Origin: Thalassobius sp. I31.1
GTDB taxonomy: Bacteria > Pseudomonadota > Alphaproteobacteria > Rhodobacterales > Rhodobacteraceae
Length of the DNA stretch: 42,001 nucleotides
Direction: 5' to 3'
Assembly (NCBI RefSeq): GCF_003031585.1
Contig: NZ_PWAA01000014.1
Coordinates: 1-42,001, forward strand
The position numbers were made by a program, and so were the translations under genes. Of the stretch, positions 7,252 through 17,051 are shown in pieces; position 1 is the first letter of the stretch; the number at the start of each line of letters is the position of its first letter. The notes under the pieces were generated by a model that saw only the letters and a program-made list of their open reading frames with translations, made no database searches and was not told where the DNA came from.

Positions 7252-9219
7252 TTATGCAGAGGGTTCCGGTTCCATTCCGCCGTCACCTTCTTCAGGTTTT
7301 ACCTTCGGGCGGGTCTTCGGGATTGCGGTGACGGAAGGTGTGTCTTTCTCAGCAGACCCATCATCATCGTCATCCCCATAAGGATCTTCGCCCCGAATAA
7401 CCTTTTCGATTTCTTCACCGGTCAGGGTTTCATATTCCAGAAGCCCCTGGGCCAGGCGTTCAAATTCCTCGTAGTTATCTTTGAGGATTTTATATGCCTG
7501 GTCATAGCCTTCATCGATAAAGCGTTTCACTTCTTCTTCGATCAGCTCTTTGGTCTTCGCAGAAATCGAGAACCCGCCAGCGCCGCCATTGCTCATGTAA
7601 CCGGCAGCGGCTTCCTGATAGTCGATGTTACCGACTTTGTCAGACATGCCCCAGCGCATCACCATGGAACGGGCCAGAGATGACGCCTGCTGAATATCGC
7701 CAACAGGGCCGCTGGAAACGGTATCTTCACCATATTTGATGATCTCAGCCGCTTTGCCCGCCATTGTCATGGCGATTTTCTGGTGGCCTTCGTCTTTGAA
7801 GAACTGCAGACGATCCATTTCAGGCAGGCTCATCACCATACCAAGGGCACCACCACGCGGGATGATTGTCGCCTTATAAACCGGATCACATTTTGGCAGT
7901 TTCAGACCAACAATCGCATGGCCGGCCTCGTGATATGCAGTTTTTTCTTTCTGATCATCGGTCAGAACCATGGAACGACGTTCCGCGCCCATCATGATTT
8001 TGTCTTTGGCTTTCTCGAAATCCAACATGGTGACAAAACGATGACCAACACGCGCCGCCATAAGTGCGGCTTCATTCACAAGGTTCGCAATATCCGCACC
8101 GGACATGCCGGGGGTACCACGCGCGATGATGCGCAGATCCACATCAGGACCAAGCGGGGACTTGCGGGAATGCACGTTCAGGATCTTTTCGCGGCCTTTG
8201 ATATCGGGCAGCGGTACAGTCACCTGACGGTCAAAACGACCCGGACGCAGCAGAGCCGGATCCAGCACGTCTTTCCGGTTGGTCGCCGCAACGATAATCA
8301 CACCTTCATTGGCTTCAAACCCGTCCATTTCAACCAGCAGCTGGTTGAGGGTCTGTTCGCGTTCATCATTGCCACCGCCATGGCCTGCGCCACGGTGACG
8401 ACCGACCGCGTCGATTTCGTCGATAAACACGATGCAAGGCGCGTTTTTCTTCGCCTGTTCGAACATGTCACGCACACGGGATGCGCCGACACCAACGAAC
8501 ATTTCAACAAAGTCAGAACCGGAAATGGTGAAGAACGGCACACCTGCTTCGCCGGCAATCGCACGGGCCAGAAGGGTTTTACCGGTACCGGGAGGGCCCT
8601 CAAGCAGGGCGCCTTTCGGGATTTTACCGCCAAGACGCGAGAATTTCTGCGGGTTGCGCAGAAATTCTACAACTTCTTCCAGTTCTTCTTTGGCTTCATC
8701 AATGCCCGCAACGTCATCAAATGTGACACGGCCATGGGCTTCGGTCAGCATACGGGCACGGGATTTCCCAAAACCCATCGCACCGCCTTTGCCGCCACCC
8801 TGCATGCGGTTCATCATAAAGAACCAGAAACCGATCAGAATAAGCACTGGCAGAAGCAGGGACAGCAATGAGAAGAAACCACTTTCTTCACGGGTCTTTG
8901 CGGTGACCTCTACGCCTTTTTCAACCAGCATCTGGCTGAGTTCACTGCTATATTCCGCACCAGTCGGAATGATGGTGACAAGTTCGGTTCCGTCAGATCC
9001 GCTGAAGGTGGCGTTCTCGCCATCCAGTTCAACACGGGTGACAGATCCGGATTCAACCTGGTTCAGAAAATCAGAATACGGCACGGCGGACAAATTGCCC
9101 GCGCCGGAGCCATTGCTGAATACATTGAAAAGGGTCATGACAACTACAAGCAGCACGACCCAGAATGCGACATTTCTCGCGTTGCCCACGGGCATCTCCT
9201 CAGATTCGTTCAGGGCCAC
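7252..9219 (-). CDS. ftsH: ATP-dependent zinc metalloprotease FtsH
   Basis: A membrane-anchored AAA+ protease that extracts and degrades misfolded membrane proteins and short-lived regulators. Two N-terminal membrane segments (about 18-35 and 115-136) flank a periplasmic domain. The ATPase has Walker A GPPGTGKT at 208-215, Walker [10 protein letters not shown] at 262-270 and the second region of homology [18 protein letters not shown]. The zinc site HEAGH is at 430-434. The 655-residue length is normal, and the acidic C-terminal tail is typical of family variation. It is 49 nt downstream of tilS on the same strand, an order also seen in other proteobacteria. Confidence 0.99.
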   Translation of the reverse strand: MALNESEEMPVGNARNVAFWVVLLVVVMTLFNVFSNGSGAGNLSAVPYSDFLNQVESGSVTRVELDGENATFSGSDGTELVTIIPTGAEYSSELSQMLVEKGVEVTAKTREESGFFSLLSLLLPVLILIGFWFFMMNRMQGGGKGGAMGFGKSRARMLTEAHGRVTFDDVAGIDEAKEELEEVVEFLRNPQKFSRLGGKIPKGALLEGPPGTGKTLLARAIAGEAGVPFFTISGSDFVEMFVGVGASRVRDMFEQAKKNAPCIVFIDEIDAVGRHRGAGHGGGNDEREQTLNQLLVEMDGFEANEGVIIVAATNRKDVLDPALLRPGRFDRQVTVPLPDIKGREKILNVHSRKSPLGPDVDLRIIARGTPGMSGADIANLVNEAALMAARVGHRFVTMLDFEKAKDKIMMGAERRSMVLTDDQKEKTAYHEAGHAIVGLKLPKCDPVYKATIIPRGGALGMVMSLPEMDRLQFFKDEGHQKIAMTMAGKAAEIIKYGEDTVSSGPVGDIQQASSLARSMVMRWGMSDKVGNIDYQEAAAGYMSNGGAGGFSISAKTKELIEEEVKRFIDEGYDQAYKILKDNYEEFERLAQGLLEYETLTGEEIEKVIRGEDPYGDDDDDGSAEKDTPSVTAIPKTRPKVKPEEGDGGMEPEPSA

Positions 9220-9268
9220 TCATACCGCGCGTGGCCCACAATTAAAATAGGGGCGCCCAACCATATCT

Positions 9269-10528
9269 TCAATGTGATACAAGAGAGTTAAAGAAATCCT
9301 TTTCGTCGCAGGCATTTTCTGCCCGCCAACCGTTGTCCAGACCGGCCAAGGGTGCTGCCAGAAAAGCATCGCCCCGGAAAGCCGCAGGCGACGCCAGCAG
9401 AGAGGCCCGCGAAAGCCCGGTTTCGCGCCAATCCGGGCAAAGTTGCAGGGCCTCTTCCCCCAGCGCCCGGATGGTTACACCGGTTGCATCGCCCTCTTCC
9501 GGCAGCAGACGCCAGCGATTGTCCCACAATTCACCCGGCGCGGTTGTCAGGCGTTCCACAACGCTGAACTCACGGGAAATGCGCACACGTTCCCCCTCTG
9601 CCGCAATCAGACAGCCACATAGTGTCGCGGTGCGTTCTTCTTTGATGGCTTTAAACAGGTTCATCAGTTCCCGCTGGCGCGGCCCGTAATCCGATGCTGA
9701 CACCCATGTCAGCGCATGGCGCAACAGGCGGCGGCGGGTTTCAAAATGCCCCCGCATCAGATTTTCACGGTGCAGCAGGACATCACCTTCCTGCACAAGC
9801 GCCACATCACCGGCAAAATGCCAGACCTGCTGGTTCAGCGCATGACGCGCATCAGCCATATTGCCAGCAAGTGTACACAGCTTTTCTGCCGATACGCCAA
9901 GCGGTTTCAGGGCATCCATGATATTGCGGGCTTTGATACGATCAAAGCGTTCATCCTCATTCGACGGGTCATCGGTCCATGACTGTCCCTCTTCCCGCAG
10001 ATAGGCCCGCAGACTTTCGCGACGGGTCTGAAGCAGGGGGCGCAGCCAGGTCACGCCAAGATGATCCCGTTTCGGGGCCATCGCGGCGAGACCATCGACA
10101 CCCGCAGATCGTGCAATCTGCAACAGAACCGTTTCCGCCTGGTCATCCGCCGTATGACCCAGGCAGACCAGTTCCAGATTGTACCGCTGCGCCCAGTCCG
10201 CAATCATACCATAGCGGGCGCGGCGGGCTTCGTCCTGCAGATTCCCCTGCCCGTCCCAGCTGGTCCAGCGGGCGATTTCATGCGGGATGTTCAACCGGGC
10301 GCAGATGTCGCCAACACCCGTGGCCTCGGCATTAGATCCCGCGCGCAAACCATGATCAACGGTGATGCAGAACAGTTCTGCCCCGTTGTCACGCGCATAG
10401 TCCACCGCCAACAAAAGCGTTGCCAGGGAATCCCCGCCACCGGAACAGGCGACACCAAAACGCCCCGGCGCATCAGACGCCAGGGCGGAATTAAACTGAA
10501 ACTTCAGAAAATTACTGTCTGCGCTCAC
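9269..10528 (-). CDS. tilS: tRNA(Ile)-lysidine synthetase
   Basis: Modifies C34 of the tRNA-Ile (CAU anticodon) to lysidine, converting it from Met to Ile decoding; the substrates are lysine and ATP. The N-terminal PP-loop motif CSGGGDS is at about residues 28-34 in the MesJ/TilS ATPase domain. CLGHTADDQAETVLLQ is the second conserved block, and DDPSNEDERFDRIKARN is the family-specific acidic segment. At 419 residues it is of normal length. It lies 48 nt after cpoB and may be partly cotranscribed with the Tol genes. Confidence 0.96.
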   Translation of the reverse strand: MSADSNFLKFQFNSALASDAPGRFGVACSGGGDSLATLLLAVDYARDNGAELFCITVDHGLRAGSNAEATGVGDICARLNIPHEIARWTSWDGQGNLQDEARRARYGMIADWAQRYNLELVCLGHTADDQAETVLLQIARSAGVDGLAAMAPKRDHLGVTWLRPLLQTRRESLRAYLREEGQSWTDDPSNEDERFDRIKARNIMDALKPLGVSAEKLCTLAGNMADARHALNQQVWHFAGDVALVQEGDVLLHRENLMRGHFETRRRLLRHALTWVSASDYGPRQRELMNLFKAIKEERTATLCGCLIAAEGERVRISREFSVVERLTTAPGELWDNRWRLLPEEGDATGVTIRALGEEALQLCPDWRETGLSRASLLASPAAFRGDAFLAAPLAGLDNGWRAENACDEKDFFNSLVSH

Positions 10529-10576
10529 GGGTCAACTCCTGTGGAAATTCCCCCGTGAGATACCGTCAGGGCCTGC

Positions 10577-11404
10577 CTACAGGCAACCCATATTCTGCCC
10601 GGCCGTCGCCGCATCCGCTGTCACAGTGGAATTCGGGAACCGCACGCCCACCTGCTGGAACATCTGACAGGCTTCATCCTGCTGACCAAGATCGCGCAAA
10701 GACGTGCCAACCTTATACAGCGACTGCGGGGCAAAATCCCCGTCTGGTGCAGAACTGAACGCATCCAGATAGGCCCGTGCCGCCGGGCGGGTCTCGCCCA
10801 GCTTTTCATAGGCATCGCCCTGCATGAAATAGGCCTGGGCCGACAGCGGGCTGCCCGGATAGTTCTGTACGAACAATCCCAGCTGCTGTGCAGCACCGGT
10901 ATAATCGCCGCCATCCGACGCCGCCTGAGCCGCCTCAAAGTCTGCCTTTTCACCGACAGCCAGTTCCAACCCGTCATTGCGGGTTGGGGTCAGGACCACG
11001 GCAGGGGCTGCGGAAGTATCGACATTGCCAAGGGTTGTGCCGTCTGACAGATCCGCAAGGTTACAGTCTGTTTCCAGCTCACACAGACGGAATTCCAGAT
11101 CACCGATCTGATTGCCACCCACGGTCGCGATCTGGTTGATCTTATGTTCCATTTCCTCAGCACGCGCGGTCAGGCGCTGCAGAACCGCTTCCATCGCATC
11201 AATGCGTTCCAGCGGGGAATTGCCGCTGATATTGGTGGTTGGTGCACCGGTTGTCGACAGCTCACGCTTCAGGCGCTGAACCTCAACATAAAGCACAGAC
11301 ATTTCCTGACGGATGTCCGCCAGGGTCTGGTCATTCTGCTGAGCCACGGCCGGGGAAGTTACCATCAGAGCCAGCGCAAGTGCGGTACATGTGGAACGGA
11401 ACAT
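10577..11404 (-). CDS. cpoB: Tol-Pal system protein CpoB (YbgF)
   Basis: A periplasmic coordinator of peptidoglycan synthesis and Tol-dependent outer-membrane constriction. The signal peptide ends SPAVA|QQ at residue 21. A trimerising coiled coil covers about 28-50 and 64-98. A cysteine pair (CELETDC, 108-114) is probably disulfide bonded. From about 155 to the end there are three TPR-like repeats (DFEAAQAASDGGDYTGAAQQ, AYFMQGDAYEKLGETRPAAR, SLYKVGTSLRDLGQQDEACQ). It is the last tol gene, 20 nt after pal, and its 275 residues are normal for alphaproteobacteria. Confidence 0.95.
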   Translation of the reverse strand: MFRSTCTALALALMVTSPAVAQQNDQTLADIRQEMSVLYVEVQRLKRELSTTGAPTTNISGNSPLERIDAMEAVLQRLTARAEEMEHKINQIATVGGNQIGDLEFRLCELETDCNLADLSDGTTLGNVDTSAAPAVVLTPTRNDGLELAVGEKADFEAAQAASDGGDYTGAAQQLGLFVQNYPGSPLSAQAYFMQGDAYEKLGETRPAARAYLDAFSSAPDGDFAPQSLYKVGTSLRDLGQQDEACQMFQQVGVRFPNSTVTADAATAGQNMGCL

Positions 11405-11424
11405 ATCAGATCTCCCTTACGCGA

Positions 11425-11946
11425 TCAGCTGGTCGGAATGCCGCCGCCCACAACGGTCACGGACCGGCGGTTCTGGGCGTAGCAGCTTTCAGCGGAACAG
11501 ATTTCAAGCGGGCGTTCTTTGCCGTAGGACACCTGGTTCACACGCGCAGCGGACACGCCCTGCGACACCAGATATTCGCTGACTGCATTGGCACGACGCG
11601 CACCCAGTGCGAGGTTATATTCCCGTGTGCCCTGCTCATCTGCATGGCCTTCGATACGTGCGGTATATTCTGTGTTCTGCAGCAACCACTGTGCCTGACC
11701 GGCAAGAACAGTACGGGCCTCATCTGTCAGGGTCGACTGATCCACCGGGAACAACACACGATCGCCGATGGTTTGCTGGAAATACGCGGCTGAGCGCGGG
11801 TCATTCGCGCTGCCCGGCACAATGCCGCCAGCACCAGGGCCACCAGTGCCCGGACCGTCGCCATTGCCGAAACGGTCTGCGTTGGAACAGGCTGACAGTG
11901 CGCCGGCCACCAGCAGCAGTGCTGCGATTTTCTTCATTTTCATCAT
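11425..11946 (-). CDS. pal: Peptidoglycan-associated lipoprotein Pal
   Basis: An outer-membrane lipoprotein that binds peptidoglycan and TolB. The lipobox LSAC puts the lipidated cysteine at residue 20. A Gly/Pro-rich linker (27-50) is followed by the OmpA-like domain (about 55-168), with EGHADEQGTREYNLALGARRA at 99-119 carrying the aspartate and arginine expected to contact meso-diaminopimelate. A C-terminal cysteine pair (C150 and C155, CSAESC) is common in Pal. The protein is 173 residues long and sits between tolB and cpoB. Confidence 0.97.
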   Translation of the reverse strand: MMKMKKIAALLLVAGALSACSNADRFGNGDGPGTGGPGAGGIVPGSANDPRSAAYFQQTIGDRVLFPVDQSTLTDEARTVLAGQAQWLLQNTEYTARIEGHADEQGTREYNLALGARRANAVSEYLVSQGVSAARVNQVSYGKERPLEICSAESCYAQNRRSVTVVGGGIPTS

Positions 11947-12052
11947 GCTCTTCGCCTCTGTGTCTGTGGCCGGATTATCCCGGCATCAATTCTGTTTCTT
12001 ATTGTTGGCCAGTATAGCACCGGAATTACCATCCGGGAACCTGTGGCAGATG

Positions 12053-13387
12053 TTACGGCAGAAGGGGCGACCAGGCCGGATCAGACCCTGCCCCCTGGGT
12101 GTTCACGCGACGCAGATTGCGCCCGGAAATATCAACGGAATACAGCGCCGCCTGCCCATCCGCACCCGAGGTTTCGCGCATGAACATGATCACGCGGCCA
12201 TTGGGGGACCATGTCGGGCCTTCGTCCAGGAAAGATACGGTCAGCAGACGTTCATCGGATCCATCGGTGCGCATCACGCCAATGTGGAAACGACCATCGT
12301 TTTGCTTGGTGAAGGCAATCAGATCCCCACGGGGCGACCAGACCGGCGTGCCATAGCGGCCATTGCCAAAGCTGATACGACGGGCTTCGCCACCGGTGGC
12401 AGACATGACGTATAGCTGGGGGGAACCGGACCGGTCGCTTTCAAACACAATCTGTGTGCCATCCGGGGAAAAGCTTGGCGCGGTTTCAATCGACGGGGCC
12501 GAGGTCAGACGTGCACGTGCGCCCGTGCGCAGATCCACAGTGAAAATATCAGTGTTGCCGCCGGAAGATGCGGAATAGACCACGGTGCTGCCATTGGGGC
12601 CAAAGCGTGGGGCGAAGGTCATCGCGCCGCTTTCGTCATGCAGGGCACGGCGCTGCACAGAACCCACATCCAGCAGATAGACCTGCGGCTGGCCGGTTTC
12701 ATAAGACGTATAAAGCACACGGTCACCGGTGGGCGAGAAACGCGGGGCCAGCACGATAGAGGAACTGTCGGTCAGGAACTGCAGATTCGCGCCGTCATAA
12801 TCCATAATCGCCAGACGTTTGCGGCGGTTGTCCTTCGGGCCGGTTTCAGACACATACACCACACGGCTGTCAAAATACGGGCCTTCGCCGGTAATACGGG
12901 AATAGACCGTATCGGCAACTTTATGCGCCAGACGACGCCAGGACGCAGTGGTGCCGCCCAGTTGCAGGCCAGAGCCAAGTTCCGCACCAGAGGCAATGTC
13001 ATAGACCCGGAATTTCACACTGACGCGACCATCATCGGCGACATTCACAGCACCGGAAATCAGGCCTTCCACATTGATCGCGCGCCAGTCGGGATATTGC
13101 ACCGGGGCGTCAAAGCTTGTGATATTGCTGATAAAAGCATCCTGCGACACCTGACGAAACAGCCCTGTGCCAACCAGATCAGCCGCAACCACCTGGGCGA
13201 TTTGCGCGGCGTATTCCTGGGCTGCGCCATTCTCTGCCACAAAAGACGGGATGGCGAGGGGAACAGGTTCCACCCGGGGATTATCCAGTTCAATCCGCAG
13301 CCGATCCTGGGCGCTCAGTGCAGTTGCACAGGCCAGCATCATAAGAAATGCAAAAAATCGCGTGGTTATGTTCATTACGTGTGTCAT
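12053..13387 (-). CDS. tolB: Tol-Pal system periplasmic protein TolB
   Basis: A periplasmic beta-propeller that cycles between Pal and TolA. The signal peptide ends [12 protein letters not shown]. The N-terminal domain (about 27-160) contains [15 protein letters not shown] and the [10 protein letters not shown]-like segment [10 protein letters not shown]. It is followed by PD40-type repeats of the form [54 protein letters not shown] and [15 protein letters not shown]. The length of 444 is normal. An alternative start four codons downstream (MNITTRFF) is equally plausible. A 109-nt gap separates it from tolA. Confidence 0.97.
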   Translation of the reverse strand: MTHVMNITTRFFAFLMMLACATALSAQDRLRIELDNPRVEPVPLAIPSFVAENGAAQEYAAQIAQVVAADLVGTGLFRQVSQDAFISNITSFDAPVQYPDWRAINVEGLISGAVNVADDGRVSVKFRVYDIASGAELGSGLQLGGTTASWRRLAHKVADTVYSRITGEGPYFDSRVVYVSETGPKDNRRKRLAIMDYDGANLQFLTDSSSIVLAPRFSPTGDRVLYTSYETGQPQVYLLDVGSVQRRALHDESGAMTFAPRFGPNGSTVVYSASSGGNTDIFTVDLRTGARARLTSAPSIETAPSFSPDGTQIVFESDRSGSPQLYVMSATGGEARRISFGNGRYGTPVWSPRGDLIAFTKQNDGRFHIGVMRTDGSDERLLTVSFLDEGPTWSPNGRVIMFMRETSGADGQAALYSVDISGRNLRRVNTQGAGSDPAWSPLLP

Positions 13388-13496
13388 CTCAGCCCCATTT
13401 TCTTCGGGTTGGTGAATTTATCAATCCCGCCTGCGTGTTCCTGCACGCTTTGGCGGATAACAGCCGGATTTGCGACGCGGGTCATGGGGAAAAATC

Positions 13497-14600
13497 TCAT
13501 CTGATCATCCCCGAGCCGCTGAAGACGGCTTCAATGTCGCGCCAGTGGTCGTATTTCTCTGTGGGCAGGTCATAGCCTGTGCGGCCGCTGTGGTTCTGAC
13601 AGCGGTAGATTGCGCTGCGTGCGGCGCGGAAAGCGATATTGGCGGCATTGCTGTCGCCACCTTCCCAACCCGCAAGGGTCACATCACTGCTGATGGATCC
13701 GTCACGTGCCAGTGAGAAATGCACAGTAATCGTGACAGCTGCCGCAGCAGAGGACACAGCACCTGTGTTCCAGCAGCTGTGAATCTGACGACGCAACCCG
13801 TCGCGTTCGCCAAAGGACAGAGGTGGGCCAGACGGTGCGGCAGGTGTTTCATTGGCAGAAGCCACAGCATCATTGATCGCATCCGCCAGCGGATCGCTTT
13901 CCGCTGTTTGTGTTGTTGTCGGCTCTTCCGCAGGCTCAGGTGCAGGGGCCGGACGTGCCGGGCGCAACTGTGGCACTTTCGAGGTCACGGGCGCAAATGT
14001 CGGGGCTTCGACCTGTTCGGCAACAATGTCTTCGCCGCCATCTTCCACGGTGGTTTCTTCCTGTGGCGTGACCTCTTCCACGACCTCAGTTGTCACCTCG
14101 GGCGTTTCTGTCACTTCCGGTGTCACCTCTTCCGCGACTTCCACTTCGGGTTCCGGTTCAGCCACCGCATCGGGCGCGATGATTTCATTGGCTTCCTCAA
14201 CCACACGTTCGGCAGGCTCGGCCTCCTGCGGCGTTTCAACCGGCTGATCCGGGCCTGGCGGCACAGGGTTCTGTTCGGGAACGGGTTCTGGTTCCGGCTC
14301 TGGCGTGGGTTCAGGTTCTGGCTGAGGTTCCGGTTCCGGCGCTGGTGTTGGCTCGGGTTCCGGTGTTGGTTCTGGTGTTGGTTCTGGTTCGGGGCGTGGT
14401 TCTGGTACAGGGCTGATCTCTGGGGCTGTCTCGGCAGTCTGCGCCTGTTCCATCAGGGCCTGAAAGTCAGCCTCTGAAATAAAGCCCACTTCGGTCATGG
14501 CAAGCTCTGGCTCATTCTCAGGCAGGAAGAACCCGCCAAAGAGCAGCCAGAAGATCAGGCCACCATGGCCCAGACCGGATATCCAGAGACCCGTCTTCAC
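13497..14600 (-). CDS. tolA: TolA-type energy transducer with Glu/Pro-rich central domain
   Basis: An inner-membrane protein that passes proton-motive force from TolQR to TolB/Pal. One N-terminal membrane helix lies at about residues 5-27. Residues 55-255 are an extended Pro/Glu region with many PEPEPTPEP-like units, unlike the long Ala/Lys helix of enterobacterial TolA and more like TonB. The C-terminal domain (about 270-367), with LRRQIHSCWNTG, VTITVHFSLARDGSI and AARSAIYRCQ, is the conserved TolA III fold with two cysteines. It follows tolR by 6 nt. The size is normal for Rhodobacterales. Confidence 0.93.
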   Translation of the reverse strand: MKTGLWISGLGHGGLIFWLLFGGFFLPENEPELAMTEVGFISEADFQALMEQAQTAETAPEISPVPEPRPEPEPTPEPTPEPEPTPAPEPEPQPEPEPTPEPEPEPVPEQNPVPPGPDQPVETPQEAEPAERVVEEANEIIAPDAVAEPEPEVEVAEEVTPEVTETPEVTTEVVEEVTPQEETTVEDGGEDIVAEQVEAPTFAPVTSKVPQLRPARPAPAPEPAEEPTTTQTAESDPLADAINDAVASANETPAAPSGPPLSFGERDGLRRQIHSCWNTGAVSSAAAAVTITVHFSLARDGSISSDVTLAGWEGGDSNAANIAFRAARSAIYRCQNHSGRTGYDLPTEKYDHWRDIEAVFSGSGMIR

Positions 14601-14606
14601 CTGCCC

Positions 14607-15089
14607 TTACCCGTCCGTTCCATTCAGCGCAGGCCCCCCAGTGTCATGCACAAAACTGATCTCGCTGAAGCCACCGGCCTGCAGCGCGCCCATGATCTGC
14701 GCAACGTCACCATAAGGCACAGCACTGTCCGCCCGCAGAAACACCCGCTGGCTTTCCCGTTCCGCCGCAATCGCACGCAGCTGTGTGATCAGCCCGTCAC
14801 GCGCCACATCTGAGGTCTGCAACAGCAAGCGCCCGCCTTCGGTCAGAGTGATCGTCAGCGGTTCTTCCTGTTCCGTTGGCAGGGCCGCAGCCGATGTTTC
14901 CGGCAGCTCCACCGGCACACCAACCGTCAGCAAAGGTGCAGCAACCATGAAGATAATCAACAGCACCAGCATCACATCCACAAAAGGTGTGACATTGATT
15001 TCCGACATCACAGCACTGCTGCCCCGGCCTGAACGACGACGACGGCGTCCGCCGCCCCCACCGTCTGATTTGATGACACCCGCACCCAT
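14607..15089 (-). CDS. tolR: Biopolymer transporter TolR (ExbD family)
   Basis: An inner-membrane subunit of the TolQR proton-driven motor. A Gly/Arg-rich cytosolic head (about 9-22) is followed by the SEINVTPFVDVML segment, in which D38 within the single membrane helix is the expected proton-binding aspartate. The periplasmic ExbD/TolR domain runs from about 60 to 155. It is 160 residues long, somewhat longer at the N-terminus than E. coli TolR. It is separated from tolQ by 112 nt containing a strong hairpin and is tightly linked to tolA. Confidence 0.97.
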   Translation of the reverse strand: MGAGVIKSDGGGGGRRRRRSGRGSSAVMSEINVTPFVDVMLVLLIIFMVAAPLLTVGVPVELPETSAAALPTEQEEPLTITLTEGGRLLLQTSDVARDGLITQLRAIAAERESQRVFLRADSAVPYGDVAQIMGALQAGGFSEISFVHDTGGPALNGTDG

Positions 15090-15129
15090 CAGATCTTGTC
15101 CTGTTTCATAGTATTTTCCTTATTCAGAG

Positions 15130-15174
15130 CACGGGACGAGGCAGCGTTTGTGTCACAAACGCGTTCGTCCCGTG
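15130..15174. other. Long imperfect hairpin in the tolQ-tolR spacer
   Basis: The outer stem CACGGGACGA (15130-15139) pairs perfectly with TCGTCCCGTG (15165-15174). The inner stem GCGTTTGT (15144-15151) pairs perfectly with ACAAACGC (15155-15162), with a small internal loop. There is no clear U-tract on the minus strand, so it looks more like an mRNA processing, stability or attenuation element than a simple terminator. It would set TolQ levels above TolR, consistent with TolQ being the more abundant motor subunit. Confidence 0.8.
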
Positions 15175-15201
15175 ATATGAATGCAAATTTACAGGACACG
15201 A

Positions 15202-15897
15202 TCAGCTATCCAGCTCGCGGGACAGGATGGTGGCGAATTCATCGGCAAAAGCTTCATAGCCGCCAATGATGCGATCACTGTCGCTGGACAGTTTGTTGTA
15301 GAACACAACCGCCGGGATCGCGGCAAGCAGGCCAAGGCCTGTAGCCAGAAGCGCCTCTGCAATGCCAGGGGCCACAACGGCAAGGTTTGTGTTTTGCTGT
15401 GCCGCAATTTCCACGAACGCGTTCATAATACCGATCACCGTGCCGAAAAGACCGATGAACGGTGCGGTAGAACCAACGGTTGCGAGGAAGTTCAGACCAG
15501 AGGTCAGCTTCTCATCCTCTTTCGCAATCGCCACATTCATCGAACGATCAATCCGCGCCTGGGCCCCGGCAATAAATCCGCCATCCTGACGCAGGCTGCG
15601 GCGCCATTCTGTCATCCCGGCAACAAAGACCTTTTGCGAGGCGCCTGCAGGGTTTGGTCCGATCTTGTTGAAAAGTTCGTCCAGCGGCTCACCTGACCAG
15701 AAGGCGCGATCAAAAACCGCCGCTTCTGCCCGGCTTTTGCGATAGGCCATGATCTTTTGCACAATGATCGCCCAGCTCCAGAAAGAAGCGGCGATCAGCA
15801 TGATCATCACCAGTTTAACCGTCAGTGTCGCTCGCGCAAACAGCGCCCACACAGAGAAATCAATCTCCTGCGCTGCAGAAAGAAGTTCCTGTTCCAT
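15202..15897 (-). CDS. tolQ: Proton channel subunit TolQ (ExbB family)
   Basis: A three-helix inner-membrane protein forming the TolQR motor. The start at 15897 (MEQELLSAAQEIDFSVWALF) gives 231 residues and matches alphaproteobacterial TolQ. The longer open frame to 16002 would add an unrelated N-terminus. Membrane segments lie at about 14-38, 127-150 and 160-185. The conserved block TAPFIGLFGTVIGIMNAF, followed by AVVAPGIAEALLATGLGLLAAIPAVV, is characteristic. It is the first gene of tolQRAB-pal-cpoB, downstream of ybgC. Confidence 0.96.
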   Translation of the reverse strand: MEQELLSAAQEIDFSVWALFARATLTVKLVMIMLIAASFWSWAIIVQKIMAYRKSRAEAAVFDRAFWSGEPLDELFNKIGPNPAGASQKVFVAGMTEWRRSLRQDGGFIAGAQARIDRSMNVAIAKEDEKLTSGLNFLATVGSTAPFIGLFGTVIGIMNAFVEIAAQQNTNLAVVAPGIAEALLATGLGLLAAIPAVVFYNKLSSDSDRIIGGYEAFADEFATILSRELDS

Positions 15898-16032
15898 ATG
15901 CCTGCTCTTTTGTTGTGGCCATCTTTTGACGGCTCTGGTTGGGGAAAACCCTAATACAGCATTAAGAAAAAAGACAGGGGAAAGGCAGAAACCCTGTGTC
16001 ACCTTTGGGTGAAAGCGCTGATTTGCCCGTAT

Positions 16033-16410
16033 TTATGCGCGAAAACCTGCCGGAAGCCGCTGTGGACGGCCGGTTTCATCCAGGCAGACAATGGTGACCA
16101 CGGCTTCAAACAGCCGGGTATCGTTGCGCAAGACTTGCTGTGTCAGGGTCAGGCGGGCGGCGGTTTTGCGGGTGATTGTTGTGCGCACCACCAGCAGATC
16201 ATCGTATTTTGCGGGCTGGATATAATCCGCTTCCACCCGCGACACGGCAAAGACCAGACCACCATCTTTCATGGCCGCCTGATCAATGCCAAGTTCCCGC
16301 ACATATTCAGACCGGGCCCGTTCGATGAACTTCAGATAATTGGCGTAATAAACCAGCCCCGCCAGATCCGTGTCTTCATAATAGACGCGCAGGGTGAATT
16401 CATGCGCCAT
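16033..16410 (-). CDS. ybgC: Acyl-CoA thioesterase YbgC
   Basis: A hot-dog-fold thioesterase regularly found at the head of tol-pal operons. The catalytic segment YYEDTDLAGLVYYANYL is at residues 10-26, with the conserved aspartates D13 and D15. RARSEYVRELG continues the 4-hydroxybenzoyl-CoA thioesterase signature. The 125-residue length is slightly short but complete. Only 2 nt separate it from the preceding unknown gene. The product is cytosolic. The link to Tol function is by genome context; the physiological acyl-CoA is not known from sequence. Confidence 0.95.
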   Translation of the reverse strand: MAHEFTLRVYYEDTDLAGLVYYANYLKFIERARSEYVRELGIDQAAMKDGGLVFAVSRVEADYIQPAKYDDLLVVRTTITRKTAARLTLTQQVLRNDTRLFEAVVTIVCLDETGRPQRLPAGFRA

Positions 16411-16412
16411 GG

Positions 16413-17051
16413 TTAATGCGCCTTGCCAATCGGCACGCCCAGACGCGCCGCAAGACGCAGCGCATGGCTGGTTTCGCGTGCAGCCACCGGCATGTTTTCA
16501 TCATAGGCCGCGGTGATAATGCCAGAGATTTCCGGTTTCAGAATGGTTTGACCTTCCGGCAGGTTCGCCAGCGGGGACGCATCCTGGAACGCTGTATCCG
16601 ACCAAAGCACAATCGCCTGCGCCACCACAGACAGCGCAATGGTTTCAGCGGGCAGATCAGCAAGGCTGTCGTCCATGCGCACAAAAGCAAAGCAAGCCTG
16701 AATGGCGTTGTCATCATCAAAGCGGAACGCGCGATACTGGCTGGCATTGGCGGCCTGCAGGCGGGCAACCGTGTTTTCCAGATCCGGGATCAGCTGATCC
16801 ATGTTCGGGGTATCGGTCAGTTCAGCCCAGTCCTGAATAAAGAAGATCATCAGGTTAGAGCCAAGTTCGGCATCAGTTTCCGCCATCTGATGGCCTGCGA
16901 CGGTGACAACCGCCTCAATCGCGCCTTTCAGGACAGAAACAGTCGCATCATCGACCCCAAACACCACAGGCACAATCGGACGGCCCCAGCGGGCAAAGAC
17001 ATAGTCGCCATTGCTGCGGGTAAAAAGTTGTTCGATTTCATCAGCGGTCAT
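16413..17051 (-). CDS. Conserved-looking unknown protein heading the ybgC-tol operon
   Basis: A 212-residue cytosolic protein with no signal peptide or membrane helix; I do not recognise the family. It begins MTADEIEQLFTRSNGDYVFARWGRPIVPVVFGV. It carries the block HQMAETDAELGSNLMIFF in the middle, is acidic with few lysines, and ends in a helical ARETSHALRLAARLGVPIGKAH. Its stop is 2 nt before ybgC, so it is almost certainly cotranscribed with ybgC and perhaps the tol genes. The octamer array lies 113 nt upstream of its start, so the promoter would be between array and gene. TTGCAC-16 nt-TTAGGT near 17085-17115 is a weak candidate. Confidence 0.8.
   Translation of the reverse strand: MTADEIEQLFTRSNGDYVFARWGRPIVPVVFGVDDATVSVLKGAIEAVVTVAGHQMAETDAELGSNLMIFFIQDWAELTDTPNMDQLIPDLENTVARLQAANASQYRAFRFDDDNAIQACFAFVRMDDSLADLPAETIALSVVAQAIVLWSDTAFQDASPLANLPEGQTILKPEISGIITAAYDENMPVAARETSHALRLAARLGVPIGKAH

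Noticed and set aside
13719-14477. 252-codon Phe/Arg/Trp-rich plus-strand frame
   Set aside because: It is the complement of the Glu/Pro repeat of tolA, so its repetitiveness is a by-product.
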